Source of the DNA: an uncultured Flavobacteriaceae bacterium
Lineage (GTDB): Bacteria > Bacteroidota > Bacteroidia > Flavobacteriales > Flavobacteriaceae
Assembly (NCBI GenBank): GCA_947503005.1
Contig: CANNCA010000009.1
Coordinates: forward strand, 62,001-126,000
Direction: 5' to 3'
Length of the DNA: 64,000 nt
A program made the position numbers and the translations under genes. Position 1 is the first letter of the stretch. Each line of letters begins with the position of its first letter. The notes under the pieces are model-generated. The model was not told the DNA's origin. It did no database searches and saw only the letters and a program-made list of their open reading frames with translations. Positions 54,492-64,000 of this stretch are shown here, piece by piece.

Positions 54492-55433
54492 CTAAAGATT
54501 GGCTACCTCGGCTTTTGCAAGTTCAAATTCTCGCACTAAATCGGATACGATGTCTGCCGCAGGTTTGATATCGTGAATTAAAGCCGATACTTGACCTATT
54601 TCCAATTCGCCTTCTTCCATATCACCCTCGAACATTCCTCTTTTGGCACGAGCTCTTCCAAGTAGCCGTTTTAGCTCTTCAGTAGATGCGCCATTTTGGT
54701 AGGCAAGCTGAACATCTTGATAAAACTTATTTTTTATTAATCGAACAGGAGCTAGTTCTTTCAAGGTTAGGTGCGTATCTCCTTCTTTGGCATCCACCAC
54801 TTTCTGCTTGAAGAGGTCATGGGAAGAAGCCTCGTGACTTGCAACAAACCGGCTTCCGATCTGAACCCCATCAGCACCTAAAATCATGGTGGCTAACATT
54901 GCCCTACCGGTAGCAATGCCTCCAGCGGCTATTATTGGAACAGTAACTTTCTCCTTTACCGATGGAATTAAGGTCAGCGTAGTTGTCTCATCTCGACCAT
55001 TGTGCCCCCCTGCTTCAAATCCTTCGGCTACAATGGCATCTACCCCGGCCTCTTGTGATTTGAGTGCAAATTTCAAACTACTGACCACATGCACTACAGT
55101 AATTCCTTTTTCTTTTAAAAAGGAAGTCCAAGTTTTGGGATTACCAGCGGAGGTGAAAATAATTTTGACACCCATTTCAACAACGATGTCCATCAACTTA
55201 TCAATATCAGGATAGAGCATCGGCACATTTACCCCGAAAGGTTTTTGGGTTGCTTGTTGACATTTATGAATATGCTCCCGAAGAACTTCGGGATACATGC
55301 TTCCAGCCCCTAACAATCCAAGTCCGCCTGCATTAGAAACTGCTGAGGCCAAACGCCAACCACTGGCCCATACCATTCCCGCTTGAATGATGGGATATTC
55401 AATTCCAAAAAGTTGAGTTATTCTGTTTTGCAT
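54492..55433 (-). CDS. Nitronate monooxygenase / FabK-type FMN enzyme
   Basis: 313 residues, 2-nitropropane-dioxygenase-like TIM barrel: FGIEYPIIQAGMVWASGWRL near the N-terminus, AEGFEAGGHNGRDETTT, VPIIAAGGIATGRAMLA and GADGVQIGSRFVAS. FMN is the cofactor. This fold includes nitronate monooxygenases and FabK enoyl-ACP reductase II; the sequence is equally compatible with both, so reaction remains open. Convergent with the propeller-cytochrome gene and followed by mnmA in the same orientation upstream (33-base gap). Confidence 0.85.
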   Translation of the reverse strand: MQNRITQLFGIEYPIIQAGMVWASGWRLASAVSNAGGLGLLGAGSMYPEVLREHIHKCQQATQKPFGVNVPMLYPDIDKLMDIVVEMGVKIIFTSAGNPKTWTSFLKEKGITVVHVVSSLKFALKSQEAGVDAIVAEGFEAGGHNGRDETTTLTLIPSVKEKVTVPIIAAGGIATGRAMLATMILGADGVQIGSRFVASHEASSHDLFKQKVVDAKEGDTHLTLKELAPVRLIKNKFYQDVQLAYQNGASTEELKRLLGRARAKRGMFEGDMEEGELEIGQVSALIHDIKPAADIVSDLVREFELAKAEVANL

Positions 55434-55466
55434 TTTATAGCTTATTTGTCACCCTGAGTATGGCGT

Positions 55467-56657
55467 TTAAGAAATTACTCCCGACCCAATCAACTCGTCT
55501 TCACTATACCAAGCTACGAACTGCCCCTCGGTTATTGCTGATTGTTTTTTTTCAAAATCAACATAAAGCCCGCTATCTACTTTGTACAATTTTGCCTTTT
55601 CCAATGCTTGCCGGTATCGGATACGTGCCATGACTTCCATAGTCTCGTCAATTTTCAATGCGAGATCAGGTCGGACCCAATGTAATTCTTCGTTGGAAAC
55701 GAAAAGCGTCCGACGATATAAGCCGGGATGATTTTTTCCTTGACCCGTATAAATCACATTTTCAACAACATCGGTATCGATGACGAATAACGGTTCTTTG
55801 GTGCCTCCAACATCCAGACCTTTTCGCTGCCCTTTTGTAAAATAGTGGGCACCCTGATGTTCGCCAACTACCTTACCATCCTTTAAGTGGTATTCCGGTT
55901 TTTCGGCGAAATATGCTAATTCTTCCTCTAGATTGGCAAATGGAGGTATAGGCTTTTGAAAGTGAGGTATGTCAGAAGCTACCTCGACAATAACACCTTT
56001 TTTAGGTTTTAATTTTTGTTGCAGGAATTCAGGCAAACGAACCTTCCCTATAAAACACAGTCCCTGAGAATCTTTTTTATCTGCGGTAATCAAATTATTA
56101 TCGGCAGCTATTTTTCGAACCTCAGGTTTTGTCAATTCCCCAATGGGGAAAAGCGTTTTAGATAATTGTTCTTGTGATAGCTGGCACAAGAAGTATGATT
56201 GGTCTTTATTAGAATCAATACCAGATAGTAATTGATAGGTTTCCGAGCCTTCACTATTCTTTAGGATACCTTTTCGGCAATAATGTCCCGTAGCTACAAA
56301 ATCCGCTCCCAGCTGTAACGCTATTTTAAGGAATACATCGAATTTTATTTCTCGATTGCAAAGCACATCAGGATTCGGTGTTCGGCCCTTTTCATATTCA
56401 TTGAACATATAATCGACAATGCGCTCTTTATATTCAACACTCAAATCAACGGTTTGAAAGGGAATTCCCAGTTTTTCAGCTACGATCAAAGCATCATTAC
56501 TATCTTCCAACCACGGACATTCCTCCGAAATGGTTACGGAATCGTCATGCCAATTCTTCATGAAAAGTCCTATTACATTGTATCCCTGTTCTTTCAAAAG
56601 ATACGCGGCAACACTAGAATCTACTCCACCAGAAAGACCGATAACTACTTTTTTCAT
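55467..56657 (-). CDS. mnmA: tRNA 2-thiouridylase MnmA
   Basis: Puts sulfur at C2 of the wobble uridine (s2U34) in tRNAs for Lys, Glu and Gln. 396 residues, slightly longer than usual (about 360-370). PP-loop SGGVDSS (9-15), catalytic Cys pair C100 ([14 protein letters not shown]) and C201 (DSQGLCFIG), and [10 protein letters not shown] in the central domain. Ends in [16 protein letters not shown]. Transcribed away from the fasciclin genes. Confidence 0.96.
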   Translation of the reverse strand: MKKVVIGLSGGVDSSVAAYLLKEQGYNVIGLFMKNWHDDSVTISEECPWLEDSNDALIVAEKLGIPFQTVDLSVEYKERIVDYMFNEYEKGRTPNPDVLCNREIKFDVFLKIALQLGADFVATGHYCRKGILKNSEGSETYQLLSGIDSNKDQSYFLCQLSQEQLSKTLFPIGELTKPEVRKIAADNNLITADKKDSQGLCFIGKVRLPEFLQQKLKPKKGVIVEVASDIPHFQKPIPPFANLEEELAYFAEKPEYHLKDGKVVGEHQGAHYFTKGQRKGLDVGGTKEPLFVIDTDVVENVIYTGQGKNHPGLYRRTLFVSNEELHWVRPDLALKIDETMEVMARIRYRQALEKAKLYKVDSGLYVDFEKKQSAITEGQFVAWYSEDELIGSGVIS

Positions 56658-56813
56658 CAGCTAGTTCAATTGAAATGCAAAAATACAAAATTAGTCCGTC
56701 AAGAATATTTAAAGACCTCCCAAAGAAGCCAACCCTAATTATCAAAAAGATACCGAAAAGCAACCGTTACTTGATGTATGCATCTCAAACTTAGACACTA
56801 CTACTTTAATGTT

Positions 56814-56821
56814 TAACTTTG
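56814..56821 (+). promoter_or_regulatory. Minus-7 box before the first fasciclin gene
   Basis: TAACTTTG fits TAnnTTTG. The matching upstream element is TTA (56791-56793) in place of TTG at 20 bases. It puts transcription start near 56828, so the in-frame ATGs at 56809 and 56827 are unlikely starts and 56836 is chosen. Confidence 0.5.
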
Positions 56822-56835
56822 GAAAAATGCAAACT

Positions 56836-57828
56836 ATGAGAAATTTCCCAAGAGTAAAGAGCTTCCTTATTTTGATGGTAACAGTTATAATATCGATTTC
56901 TTGTAACCTGGATGATGGAGTTGATACCATACCTATTCCTGATAGTACCCTAATTGAATTAATTAGCGGCGATACAAATCTTTCAAGTTTGAGCACGGCC
57001 CTTGAGCGTGCGGACTTGGTGACTACATTGCAAGGTAATGGGCCGTTTACGATTCTTGCACCCGACGATACCGCTTTTGATAACTTTTTAGGCGCGGCCG
57101 GTTTTGCCAGCGTCAATGACGTACCAGTTGAAACATTAAGGCAAATATTATTAAATCATGTGGTTATCGGCTCATTGGATTCCGCACCCTTGATAAACCT
57201 ACAACGAAATTATTTGGAAACGCTAGCCGACGGGCCAACAAGCGGTACCAGGTTGGCACTATATTTCGATGCTGTAAATGGGATTACCTTTAATGGAATC
57301 TCAACTGTGACAACGGCAGATAAGCCCGCATCCAACGGAATCTATCATGTTGTAAACGGAGTGATAGAACTACCTACAGTGGCTACTTTCATTGGTGTCG
57401 ATTTAAATTTTGAGTCTTTCGAAACCTCTTTGGATTTGATAGCTCCTGTGTCTGATTTACCAACTAATTTAGAGGAAAGTACTGGTCCATTTACAGTTTT
57501 TGTACCTATCGAGGATGCATTTGATAGTTTGTTGGCATCGAATAGCGATTGGGATTTTCTCAGTGATATCGATGAAAACCTTCTGAATTCTGTAATTAAT
57601 CATCACGTGTTGAACGGAAACATTAGGTCGACGGATATTAGCGCAGATCAAACAGTTGCTACTCTTGAAGGTGATGATATAACGTTTGGCAATTTAGACG
57701 GTAATCTAGAAATTACGGATGGTTCAGGAAATGAAGGAGCTATCATTGGAATCACGGATATTCAAGCTTCGAATGGGGTAATTCATGCCATTGCCAATAA
57801 TGTGCTACTGCCGGATACTACAAACTAA
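56836..57828 (+). CDS. Fasciclin-domain lipoprotein (two FAS1 domains)
   Basis: 330 residues, lipoprotein signal (LILMVTVIISISC, Cys near 23). FAS1 domain 1 about 40-185 (NGPFTILAPDDTAFDNFL; GIYHVVNGVIELP), domain 2 about 190-325 (TGPFTVFVPIEDAFDSLL; GVIHAIANNVLLP). FAS1 domains act in cell adhesion. The gene is followed by its own terminator and, 365 bases later, by a second fasciclin gene, probably a paralogue. Confidence 0.9.
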   Translation: MRNFPRVKSFLILMVTVIISISCNLDDGVDTIPIPDSTLIELISGDTNLSSLSTALERADLVTTLQGNGPFTILAPDDTAFDNFLGAAGFASVNDVPVETLRQILLNHVVIGSLDSAPLINLQRNYLETLADGPTSGTRLALYFDAVNGITFNGISTVTTADKPASNGIYHVVNGVIELPTVATFIGVDLNFESFETSLDLIAPVSDLPTNLEESTGPFTVFVPIEDAFDSLLASNSDWDFLSDIDENLLNSVINHHVLNGNIRSTDISADQTVATLEGDDITFGNLDGNLEITDGSGNEGAIIGITDIQASNGVIHAIANNVLLPDTTN

Positions 57829-57852
57829 CGTATTAAACTTTCTTTACTTTGG

Positions 57853-57877
57853 AAACCGCTTATGGCGGTTTTTTTTT
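57853..57877 (+). terminator. Terminator of the two-domain fasciclin gene
   Basis: Seven-bp stem AAACCGC/GCGGTTT with a 5-base loop followed by a run of T; 25 bases after the stop. Confidence 0.85.
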
Positions 57878-58192
57878 GCTCCAAAATCTAACGGCATTCT
57901 ACTTCATAAAAAGAAGGCACAATACTTTGTTCCATTTCAAATATTTATATTTTGTTTAATTTTTGTTAAATTTTAATAAACAAAAGCAACCATTTAAATG
58001 TTTAATTATCTTGTCAAAGTATTAAACAAAAAGTAAGAATGGTTCATCAAATCATGGTTATAATTCTAAGTAACACCTAAAATGTCAAAACAAAAAACCA
58101 AAATAGTTGAAGTAACTATTGTTTTGAGCTTTTATTCTTTTGTTTGGCTATAAGAACTATTAATTAAACAATTCATTTTAAAAACTATTACT
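57878..58192. other. AT-rich intergenic region before the four-domain fasciclin gene
   Basis: About 315 bases after the terminator. No gene is visible. TATTCTTTTG near 58131 is close to, but not a proper, minus-7 box. Confidence 0.4.
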
Positions 58193-60223
58193 ATGAAAAA
58201 ATTTATCCAACAACGAAAATTTACATTTTTAGCGTTATTACTATTCGTTTTCTCCTCCTGCGACAATAACGAAGATTCGCCAGTCATCCTGGAAAATAAC
58301 ACTACCCCCAACATCGTAGAAACGGCTCAAGCGAGTGATGTGCTCAGTAGCCTGGTAGCCGCACTTGCCAAAGCAGATGAAAAAGACGGAACAGATCTTA
58401 TCGGTACCTTAAGCGGAGATGGCCCTTTTACAGTTTTCGCGCCAACAAACGAGGCATTTTCAGCTTTATTAGGAGGCCTTGATGGCTTTGATTCCCTTGA
58501 GGATTTTAATACAGATGAAGAAAAAGAGCTATTGGCCACTATTCTGACCTATCACGTTGTCGGTGGGGTCGCAGCACTGTCAACAAGTCTATCAGATGGT
58601 CAAAATATTTCCACGGTTCAAGGGGAAGAAGTAACCATAAGTTTAAACGATGGGGTTCTTATACAGGATGCCACCGATGCTGACGCACAAGTAGTGATAG
58701 CGGATGTCGAAGCCAGTAATGGAGTGGTACATGTTATCAATAAAGTATTGATTCCACAGGCTGTTCTTGATGCATTGGCAGCTGGAATGGAGCCTGAGAC
58801 AACTAATAGCTTAGTGGACATCGTAGTCGCTACGGAGCCTCTTTCAATTCTTGAAGCTGCGGTTATCAAGGCTGGCTTGGTTGAAACCCTAAACAGCGAA
58901 GGTCCTTTTACCGTTTTTGCCCCTACAGACGATGCCTTTCTAGCACTTCTTGATGTTTTAGGGGATGATTACAATGGCTTAGATGATTTTGATTCGGAAG
59001 CAGAATTAGCACTTTTAACGGATATACTATTATATCATGTAATACCGGCAAAAGTATTGGCTGCTGATCTTTCTCCATCCGAAGTTGGTACCGCCCTTCA
59101 GGATAACAAATTAGAAATTATCACTTCCGGCGAAACCTTTGTAATTGGTGATGCCTCTGACGTTGATGCTAACATTACAGCAACCGATATCATGGCTTCA
59201 AACGGTGTAGCCCACACCATAGATAAAGTACTCTTGCCGCAATCAGCTCTTGATTTTGTTTCCGAAATGAATATGATGAACATCGTAGAAATCGCAGTAG
59301 CAACCGATGATGTAAGCGTATTGGTCGAAGCACTTGTTCAAGCGGATGCAGGTCTTGTAAACGTTTTAAGCGGGCAAGGCCCATTTACAGTTTTTGCTCC
59401 GGACAACCATGCATTCGACGACCTATTGAATACTTTAGGAGATGATTATCATAGTATAGCTGATTTCGATACAGCGGATGAAAAGGCTTTATTAGCTAAA
59501 GTTCTGACCTATCACGTTATATCAGGAACTGCTGCCTTTTCCACTGATTTATCAAATGGACAAAGTATTACAACAGTTCAAGGAGAGGATGTTGGAATCA
59601 ACATAAAAAACAATATGGTTCATATTGAAGATGCCACTGATACGAATGCTACCGTGACTTTAGCCGATGTAGGTGCCAGCAATGGGGTCGTTCATATTAT
59701 CAGTAAAGTACTGCTTCCACAGGAGGTATTGGATGCTTTAACTCCTCCCCAACCAAACATAGTTGGTCTTGCTCAATCGGTAGATGATCTTAGTCTTTTG
59801 GTAGAAGCGTTAATTCAAGCTGATGCTAATTTAGTAGAAGTATTAAGCGGTGATGGGCCTTTTACGGTTTTTGCACCGAGCAATCAAGCTTTTGAAAATT
59901 TATTTCACGCTTTAGGCAGTGATTACAATAGCATCGTCGATTTCAACACGCACGATGAAAAGGATTTACTAGCCCAAATATTGAAATATCACGTAGTTGT
60001 TGGTGCTGCAGCCGCGGCCGGTGATTTAGTGGACCATCAAGAATTTCACACCGCACAGGGTGAATCGTTATTCGCATCGGTTGGCAGTAAGATCAAAATT
60101 ATTGATAAGACATTTACTAAAGGCAAGGTGATTGGCGCCGACAATGTTGCCAGCAATGGTATTGTGCATATCGTGGACAAAGTTTTACTACCTCAAGAAG
60201 TACTTAATATTTTGAATCACTAA
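58193..60223 (+). CDS. Fasciclin-domain lipoprotein (four FAS1 domains)
   Basis: 676 residues. Lipoprotein signal ending LFVFSSC, then four FAS1 domains of about 145-160 residues each. Each starts with a PNIVE.A-type helix and contains a GPFTVFAP motif: GDGPFTVFAPTNEAF, SEGPFTVFAPTDDAF, GQGPFTVFAPDNHAF and GDGPFTVFAPSNQAF; each ends in an HxIxKVLxPQ motif. FAS1 arrays are surface adhesion modules. The domains differ in sequence, so they are not a recent tandem duplication at DNA level. Single-gene unit with a long terminator hairpin. Confidence 0.93.
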   Translation: MKKFIQQRKFTFLALLLFVFSSCDNNEDSPVILENNTTPNIVETAQASDVLSSLVAALAKADEKDGTDLIGTLSGDGPFTVFAPTNEAFSALLGGLDGFDSLEDFNTDEEKELLATILTYHVVGGVAALSTSLSDGQNISTVQGEEVTISLNDGVLIQDATDADAQVVIADVEASNGVVHVINKVLIPQAVLDALAAGMEPETTNSLVDIVVATEPLSILEAAVIKAGLVETLNSEGPFTVFAPTDDAFLALLDVLGDDYNGLDDFDSEAELALLTDILLYHVIPAKVLAADLSPSEVGTALQDNKLEIITSGETFVIGDASDVDANITATDIMASNGVAHTIDKVLLPQSALDFVSEMNMMNIVEIAVATDDVSVLVEALVQADAGLVNVLSGQGPFTVFAPDNHAFDDLLNTLGDDYHSIADFDTADEKALLAKVLTYHVISGTAAFSTDLSNGQSITTVQGEDVGINIKNNMVHIEDATDTNATVTLADVGASNGVVHIISKVLLPQEVLDALTPPQPNIVGLAQSVDDLSLLVEALIQADANLVEVLSGDGPFTVFAPSNQAFENLFHALGSDYNSIVDFNTHDEKDLLAQILKYHVVVGAAAAAGDLVDHQEFHTAQGESLFASVGSKIKIIDKTFTKGKVIGADNVASNGIVHIVDKVLLPQEVLNILNH

Positions 60224-60250
60224 AATATATTCTAAAATTAGGTTGTTGGA

Positions 60251-60294
60251 AAACTTCCTCGCGTGATTCTTAGAATTACGCTTGGGAGTTTTTT
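60251..60294 (+). terminator. Terminator of the four-domain fasciclin gene
   Basis: A long hairpin: AAACTTCC (60251-60258) pairs with GGGAGTTT and inner GCGTGATT with AATTACGC (G-U pairs allowed), followed by TTTTTT. Confidence 0.8.
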
Positions 60295-60451
60295 CCATTT
60301 GGATTTTATAAAGGTCTTTAAAAAACCATACATCATTTAAACATCTGTTAGCATACAAAAACAACGACTTGACAACTAAGTTTTTTTTCTGGCGAATAAA
60401 TGAGGCATATTTACGATCCCAAAACTTACCATACTTAACCTACTTAATGCT

Positions 60452-60484
60452 AAAAGCCCCGACTTACGTCAGGGCTTTTTTTAT
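60452..60484. terminator. Bidirectional terminator before the adhesin gene end
   Basis: AAAAGCCC (60452-60459) pairs with GGGCTTTT (60472-60479) with an inner GAC/GTC step; T-runs on both strands. Lies 20-50 bases downstream of the minus-strand adhesin stop at 60504. Confidence 0.8.
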
Positions 60485-60503
60485 TTACCTAAATTGATAT
60501 CTC

Positions 60504-63500
60504 TTATTTTCTAGACATCACTTTCTTGATTATCTTTTCTTTTCCGGTGTTCAGAATCAAGAAATAAACATCGGGTGCCATACTAGAAAGATTCAGGCGA
60601 ACTTCATTCGAACCGGTTTTGAGGTTCATTCCGTTCTTTTCCATTACGCATCTACCGTTAACGTCGAACATCTCAACTTTTAATTTAGTATCATATGGAA
60701 TATCGATACTCAGGTTCAACTCATTTTTAAAGGTCATAGGAAACGCCTTGACCGTTGTCTTCTGAATCTTCTTATCGGTGTTTGTCTTGCAAGTAAACGC
60801 ATGAACAATTATATGTACTCCTCCAGAAATATTACTAACATCCACAGGCTCGAAATCATAGGTAATTAGATTAGGGAGCACTCCTGCATTTTGTGTATAT
60901 TGACCTGGGGCAACAGTCGGTCGTCCATTATTACTTTCAGGGTATTTAACACCTCCAATATATAATTGAGCTTCTGTCATAACAAAACCAGGGGACAATT
61001 CTATCGAAACAGTTACTGATCCTCCATGATAAGCAACTTGCACAGTACCAGATTTTTCACCTGCGTTTAAATTACATTGACCAGCACCTGAATATAAATC
61101 CATTGAATAGTCTCCTTCATTTTCAAAGAAGTTAGTCCATCCCCAATTGTTAAACCCGTCATCTATAAAGCAAGTATTTGTCAGTTCATCACGGGCATAG
61201 GCAGTTCCACATCCTGTCACAGGGCCACCATCAGGTTTTTCTTCGATAGTCACCATACAAGAGGTTACACAACCATTTGCGTCTGTTATGGTCACCGTAT
61301 AATTATCGGCAGCTAAGTCCATAGCCGTAGCCGTTGTTTGTCCTTGAGCATCGTTCCACAGATAGGTGTAAGGAGCGGTTCCTCCAGAAGGACTTACGGT
61401 TGCTTCCCCATTATTATCTCCCTGATTGCTATCGACAACGTCTGTAATTATGCAACCTAATTCTTCGGGTTCCTCGATTGTTATTTCACAACTAGTGTCC
61501 CTTCCGTTGGCATCGCTCACGGTTACGGCATACGTTCCTGCAGCGAGTCCTGTTATGGTCTGGTTCGTGTCTCCATTACTCCAGCTGTAGGAATAAGGTG
61601 CCAGTCCGCCAATTGGTGTTACCGTAGCGGTACCATCGGCACCATCATAACAAGATACATCGGTACCTGTAGCTTCACAGGCTAACACTCCGGTTACCGG
61701 TTCAGTAATGATTACCTCTGCCTCTGCTACACAACCATTGGCATCTGTAACCACTACCGTATGCGTTCCGGCAGATAGCATAGTTGCCGCTTGCGTGGTT
61801 TCTCCATTATCCCAGAGATAGGTATAAGGAGGAGTTCCACCAGTAGCGGTGACCGTGGCGGCACCATCCTCTACCCCAGTAGCACTTACCGCACTCACTT
61901 GCGTAGCTTCCGCCGTTAACATGGATGGTTGCTCGATCGTTATTTCACAACTAGTGTCCCTTCCGTTGGCATCGCTCACGGTTACGGCATACGTTCCTGC
62001 AGCGAGTCCTGTTATGGTCTGGTTCGTGTCTCCATTACTCCAGCTGTAGGAATAAGGTGCCAGTCCGCCAATTGGTGTTACCGTAGCGGTACCATCGGCA
62101 CCATCATAACAAGATACATCGGTACCTGTAGCTTCACAGGCTAACACTCCGATTACCGGTTCAGTAATAATTACCTCGGCCTCTGCTACACAACCATTGG
62201 CATCTGTAACTACTACCGTATGTGTTCCGGCAGATAGCATAGTTGCCGTTTGGGTAGTTTCGTTATTGTCCCAGAGATAGGTATAAGGAGGAGTTCCACC
62301 AGTAGCGGTGACCGTGGCGGCACCATCCTCTACCCCAGTAGCACTTACCGCACTCACTTGCGTAGCTTCAGCCGTTAACATGGATGGTTGCTCGATAGTT
62401 ATTTCACAACTAGTGTCCCTTCCGTTGGCATCGCTTACGGTTACAGTATACGTTCCCGCAACAAGTCCTGTTATGGTCTGGGTCGTGCCTCCATTACTCC
62501 AGCTATAAGTATAAGGTGCCAGACCTCCAATAGGGGTCGCCGTAGCGGTCCCATCTGAACCATCATAACAAGATACATCGGTACCTGTAACTTCACAGAC
62601 AAACATTCCGGGTTCAGGAATAACAACAGAGCAGTTGGTTTCACAACCATTGGCATCGGTTACCGTCACCATATGTGGGCCGGCACTCAAAGAAGTTGCC
62701 GTTTGGGTAGTTTCGTTATTGTCCCATAGATAGGTAAAATCAGCAGTACCCCCTGTTGGTGTAACGGTGGCCGAGCCATCACTAACACCAATTGCACTTA
62801 TTCCATTTACTAAAGCAACGGTGCATTCAAGTAATATAGGTTGCTCTATCGTTACACTGCATTGTGTTACCGTATTTTCGCTATCCGTCACCGTTACGGT
62901 ATGAGCGCCTGCCGTAAGATTTATGGCAGTCATTGTGGTCTCACCATTACTCCATGCATACGAGTACGGTGGTAAGCCACCGGTTACCACTACGGTAGCA
63001 GAACCATCATCACCCCCATTACAGTTAACGTCTTCCACATTAGCTGCAATCTCACAGTCCAAGGCAGGGGAATCAGGTTGCATTATTTCTACAGAACATT
63101 CCGTCATACATCCATTTGCATCGGTAACTGTAACCGTATGTATTCCTGCATTTAAAGCCTCTGCCATTGCAGTAGTTTCACCATTGTCCCACAGATAGGT
63201 ATAAGGTGAGGTTCCTCCCTCTATAGTAACTGTTGCCTTACCATCACTTCCACCATATTCGCTAACATGAAGAAATGCCAGAGCCCTGCAACTCAAGTCC
63301 TCCAATGGTTGTAAAATTTCAACTTCGCAATTCGTATCCCTTCCGTTTGCATCGCTCACGGTTACAGTATACGTTCCCGCAACAAGTCCTGTTATGGTCT
63401 GGGTCGTGCCTCCATTACTCCAGCTATAAGTATAAGGTGCCAGACCTCCGATAGGGGTCGCCGTAGCGGTCCCATCTGAACCATCGTAACAAGATACATC

Positions 63501-64000
63501 GGTACCCGTGGCTTCACAGGCTACCATTCCCGGTTCAGGAATAACAACAGAGCAGTTGGTTTCACAACCATTGGCATCGGTTACCGTCACCATATGTGGG
63601 CCGGCACTCAAAGAAGTTGCCGTTTGGGTAGTTTCGTTATTGTCCCATAGATAGGTAAAATCAGCAGTACCACCTGTTGGTGTAACGGTGGCCGAGCCAT
63701 CACTAACACCAATTGCACTTATTCCATTTACTAAAGCAACGGTGCATTCCAGTAATATAGGTTGCTCTATCGTTACACTGCATTGTGTTACCGTATTTTC
63801 GCTGTCCGTCACCGTAACGGTATGAGCGCCTGCCGTAAGATTTATGGCAGTCATTGTGGTCTCACCATTACTCCATGCATACGAGTACGGTGGTAAGCCA
63901 CCGGTTACCACTACGGTAGCAGAACCATCATCACCTCCATTACAGTTAACGTCTTCCACATTGGCCGCAATTTCGCAATCCAAGGCATCTGGATCATTGA
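60504..64000 (-). CDS. SprB-repeat adhesin with type IX secretion signal (partial, N-terminus beyond right edge)
   Basis: The frame is open through the right edge, 1165 complete codons being visible. It consists of about twelve SprB-type repeats of 75-80 residues (TVTVSDANG; PYTYLWDNGETT; CEATGTDVSCYDG), then a domain of about 200 residues with FNNWGWTNFFENEGDYSMDL and QLYIGGVKYPE, and a C-terminal type IX (Por) sorting domain starting near KAFPMTFKNELNLSI and ending in DVYFLILNTGKEKIIKKV. So the protein is exported by T9SS and displayed on the surface, and the repeats resemble the gliding adhesin SprB; the rest of the protein cannot be seen. Repeats are nearly identical in blocks (see repeats). 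No other T9SS gene in the window. Confidence 0.93.
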   Translation of the reverse strand, partial: NDPDALDCEIAANVEDVNCNGGDDGSATVVVTGGLPPYSYAWSNGETTMTAINLTAGAHTVTVTDSENTVTQCSVTIEQPILLECTVALVNGISAIGVSDGSATVTPTGGTADFTYLWDNNETTQTATSLSAGPHMVTVTDANGCETNCSVVIPEPGMVACEATGTDVSCYDGSDGTATATPIGGLAPYTYSWSNGGTTQTITGLVAGTYTVTVSDANGRDTNCEVEILQPLEDLSCRALAFLHVSEYGGSDGKATVTIEGGTSPYTYLWDNGETTAMAEALNAGIHTVTVTDANGCMTECSVEIMQPDSPALDCEIAANVEDVNCNGGDDGSATVVVTGGLPPYSYAWSNGETTMTAINLTAGAHTVTVTDSENTVTQCSVTIEQPILLECTVALVNGISAIGVSDGSATVTPTGGTADFTYLWDNNETTQTATSLSAGPHMVTVTDANGCETNCSVVIPEPGMFVCEVTGTDVSCYDGSDGTATATPIGGLAPYTYSWSNGGTTQTITGLVAGTYTVTVSDANGRDTSCEITIEQPSMLTAEATQVSAVSATGVEDGAATVTATGGTPPYTYLWDNNETTQTATMLSAGTHTVVVTDANGCVAEAEVIITEPVIGVLACEATGTDVSCYDGADGTATVTPIGGLAPYSYSWSNGDTNQTITGLAAGTYAVTVSDANGRDTSCEITIEQPSMLTAEATQVSAVSATGVEDGAATVTATGGTPPYTYLWDNGETTQAATMLSAGTHTVVVTDANGCVAEAEVIITEPVTGVLACEATGTDVSCYDGADGTATVTPIGGLAPYSYSWSNGDTNQTITGLAAGTYAVTVSDANGRDTSCEITIEEPEELGCIITDVVDSNQGDNNGEATVSPSGGTAPYTYLWNDAQGQTTATAMDLAADNYTVTITDANGCVTSCMVTIEEKPDGGPVTGCGTAYARDELTNTCFIDDGFNNWGWTNFFENEGDYSMDLYSGAGQCNLNAGEKSGTVQVAYHGGSVTVSIELSPGFVMTEAQLYIGGVKYPESNNGRPTVAPGQYTQNAGVLPNLITYDFEPVDVSNISGGVHIIVHAFTCKTNTDKKIQKTTVKAFPMTFKNELNLSIDIPYDTKLKVEMFDVNGRCVMEKNGMNLKTGSNEVRLNLSSMAPDVYFLILNTGKEKIIKKVMSRK
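61477..62395 (-). repeat. 459-bp tandem repeat in the adhesin gene
   Basis: The block starting TTATTTCACAACTAGTGTCC occurs at 61481, 61940 and (diverging) 62399, each time 459 bases (153 residues, two SprB repeats) apart. The first two copies differ at only a few positions over most of their length; the third copy shares the first ~150 bases and then diverges. Confidence 0.85.
62400..63990 (-). repeat. 921-bp near-identical duplication in the adhesin gene
   Basis: Sequence from about 62419 to 63066 recurs from 63340 to about 63987 with only scattered changes, at an offset of 921 bases (307 residues, four SprB repeats). Example: GTTGCTCTATCGTTACACTG at 62840 and 63761. The second copy ends with the window, so further copies may exist beyond it. 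Confidence 0.85.

Noticed and set aside
60504-64000. CRISPR-like regular repeats
   Set aside because: The repeat period of 459/921 bases lies within one coding frame and matches SprB protein repeats.

Overview
The window reads as chromosome of a Gram-negative Bacteroidetes, most likely a (marine) Flavobacteriaceae. The supporting signs are a T9SS-sorted SprB-repeat adhesin, a one-protein hybrid two-component regulator (propeller, kinase, receiver, AraC), many SPII lipoproteins with short lipoboxes, several small outer-membrane beta-barrels, A-rich leaders instead of Shine-Dalgarno sites, and several TAnnTTTG-type promoter boxes. Genus cannot be fixed from the sequence alone. I saw no tRNA, rRNA, insertion sequence, CRISPR array or phage.

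Layout. 1-5.98 kb: glycogen branching enzyme (cut by the left edge), a collagen-like lipoprotein, an MsrB lipoprotein, a DUF1572/DinB-type gene interrupted by an in-frame TGA, dihydrolipoyl dehydrogenase, a PepSY-type membrane protein and a DUF3817 protein. 5.98-9.65 kb (minus): PQQ-type sugar dehydrogenase lipoprotein, AroQ and three small beta-barrel proteins. 9.8-12.5 kb: XerD-like recombinase, a possible fucosyltransferase and a decayed barrel gene. 12.7-21 kb: GH13 glucosidase, M20 amidohydrolase, ECF sigma factor with a membrane partner, PlsC-like acyltransferase, CoA-type Nudix hydrolase and cyclophilin with overlapping divergent start codons, TRIC channel and RDD protein. 21.1-27.3 kb: a tight SpoIIM / membrane / DUF4129 / DUF4350 / MoxR / DUF58 operon. 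27.4-34.7 kb: gamma-glutamyltranspeptidase, DUF1080 protein, NTF2-like protein, Tat-exported class-V aminotransferase, M28 peptidase, DUF2007 protein; then a decayed second copy of the aminotransferase gene.

35.5-45.9 kb is the most unusual part. A 1340-residue hybrid sensor regulator stands upstream, on the same strand, of four AT-rich genes for exported proteins. Two are large and unrecognised (A and B) and appear to share a module. The third (C) has the E/T/D pattern of pesticin- or T4-type muramidases. The fourth (D) carries an OmpA-like peptidoglycan-binding domain. No SusC/SusD pair, the usual target of such regulators, is in the window. This cassette is my best candidate for an undescribed envelope-associated system; its function is unknown.

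46.2-54.5 kb: two paralogous TPR proteins with a SCO1-type copper protein, a RibD/DHFR-like reductase and a very large propeller-HEAT-cytochrome c lipoprotein. 54.5-60.2 kb: FabK/nitronate monooxygenase-like enzyme and MnmA (minus), then two fasciclin lipoproteins (two and four FAS1 domains). 60.5-64 kb (minus): C-terminal part of a giant SprB-repeat adhesin whose repeats include nearly identical 459-bp and 921-bp duplications; it runs off the right edge. Much of the window (fasciclins, SprB adhesin, barrels, muramidase/OmpA cassette) is about the cell envelope and surface.
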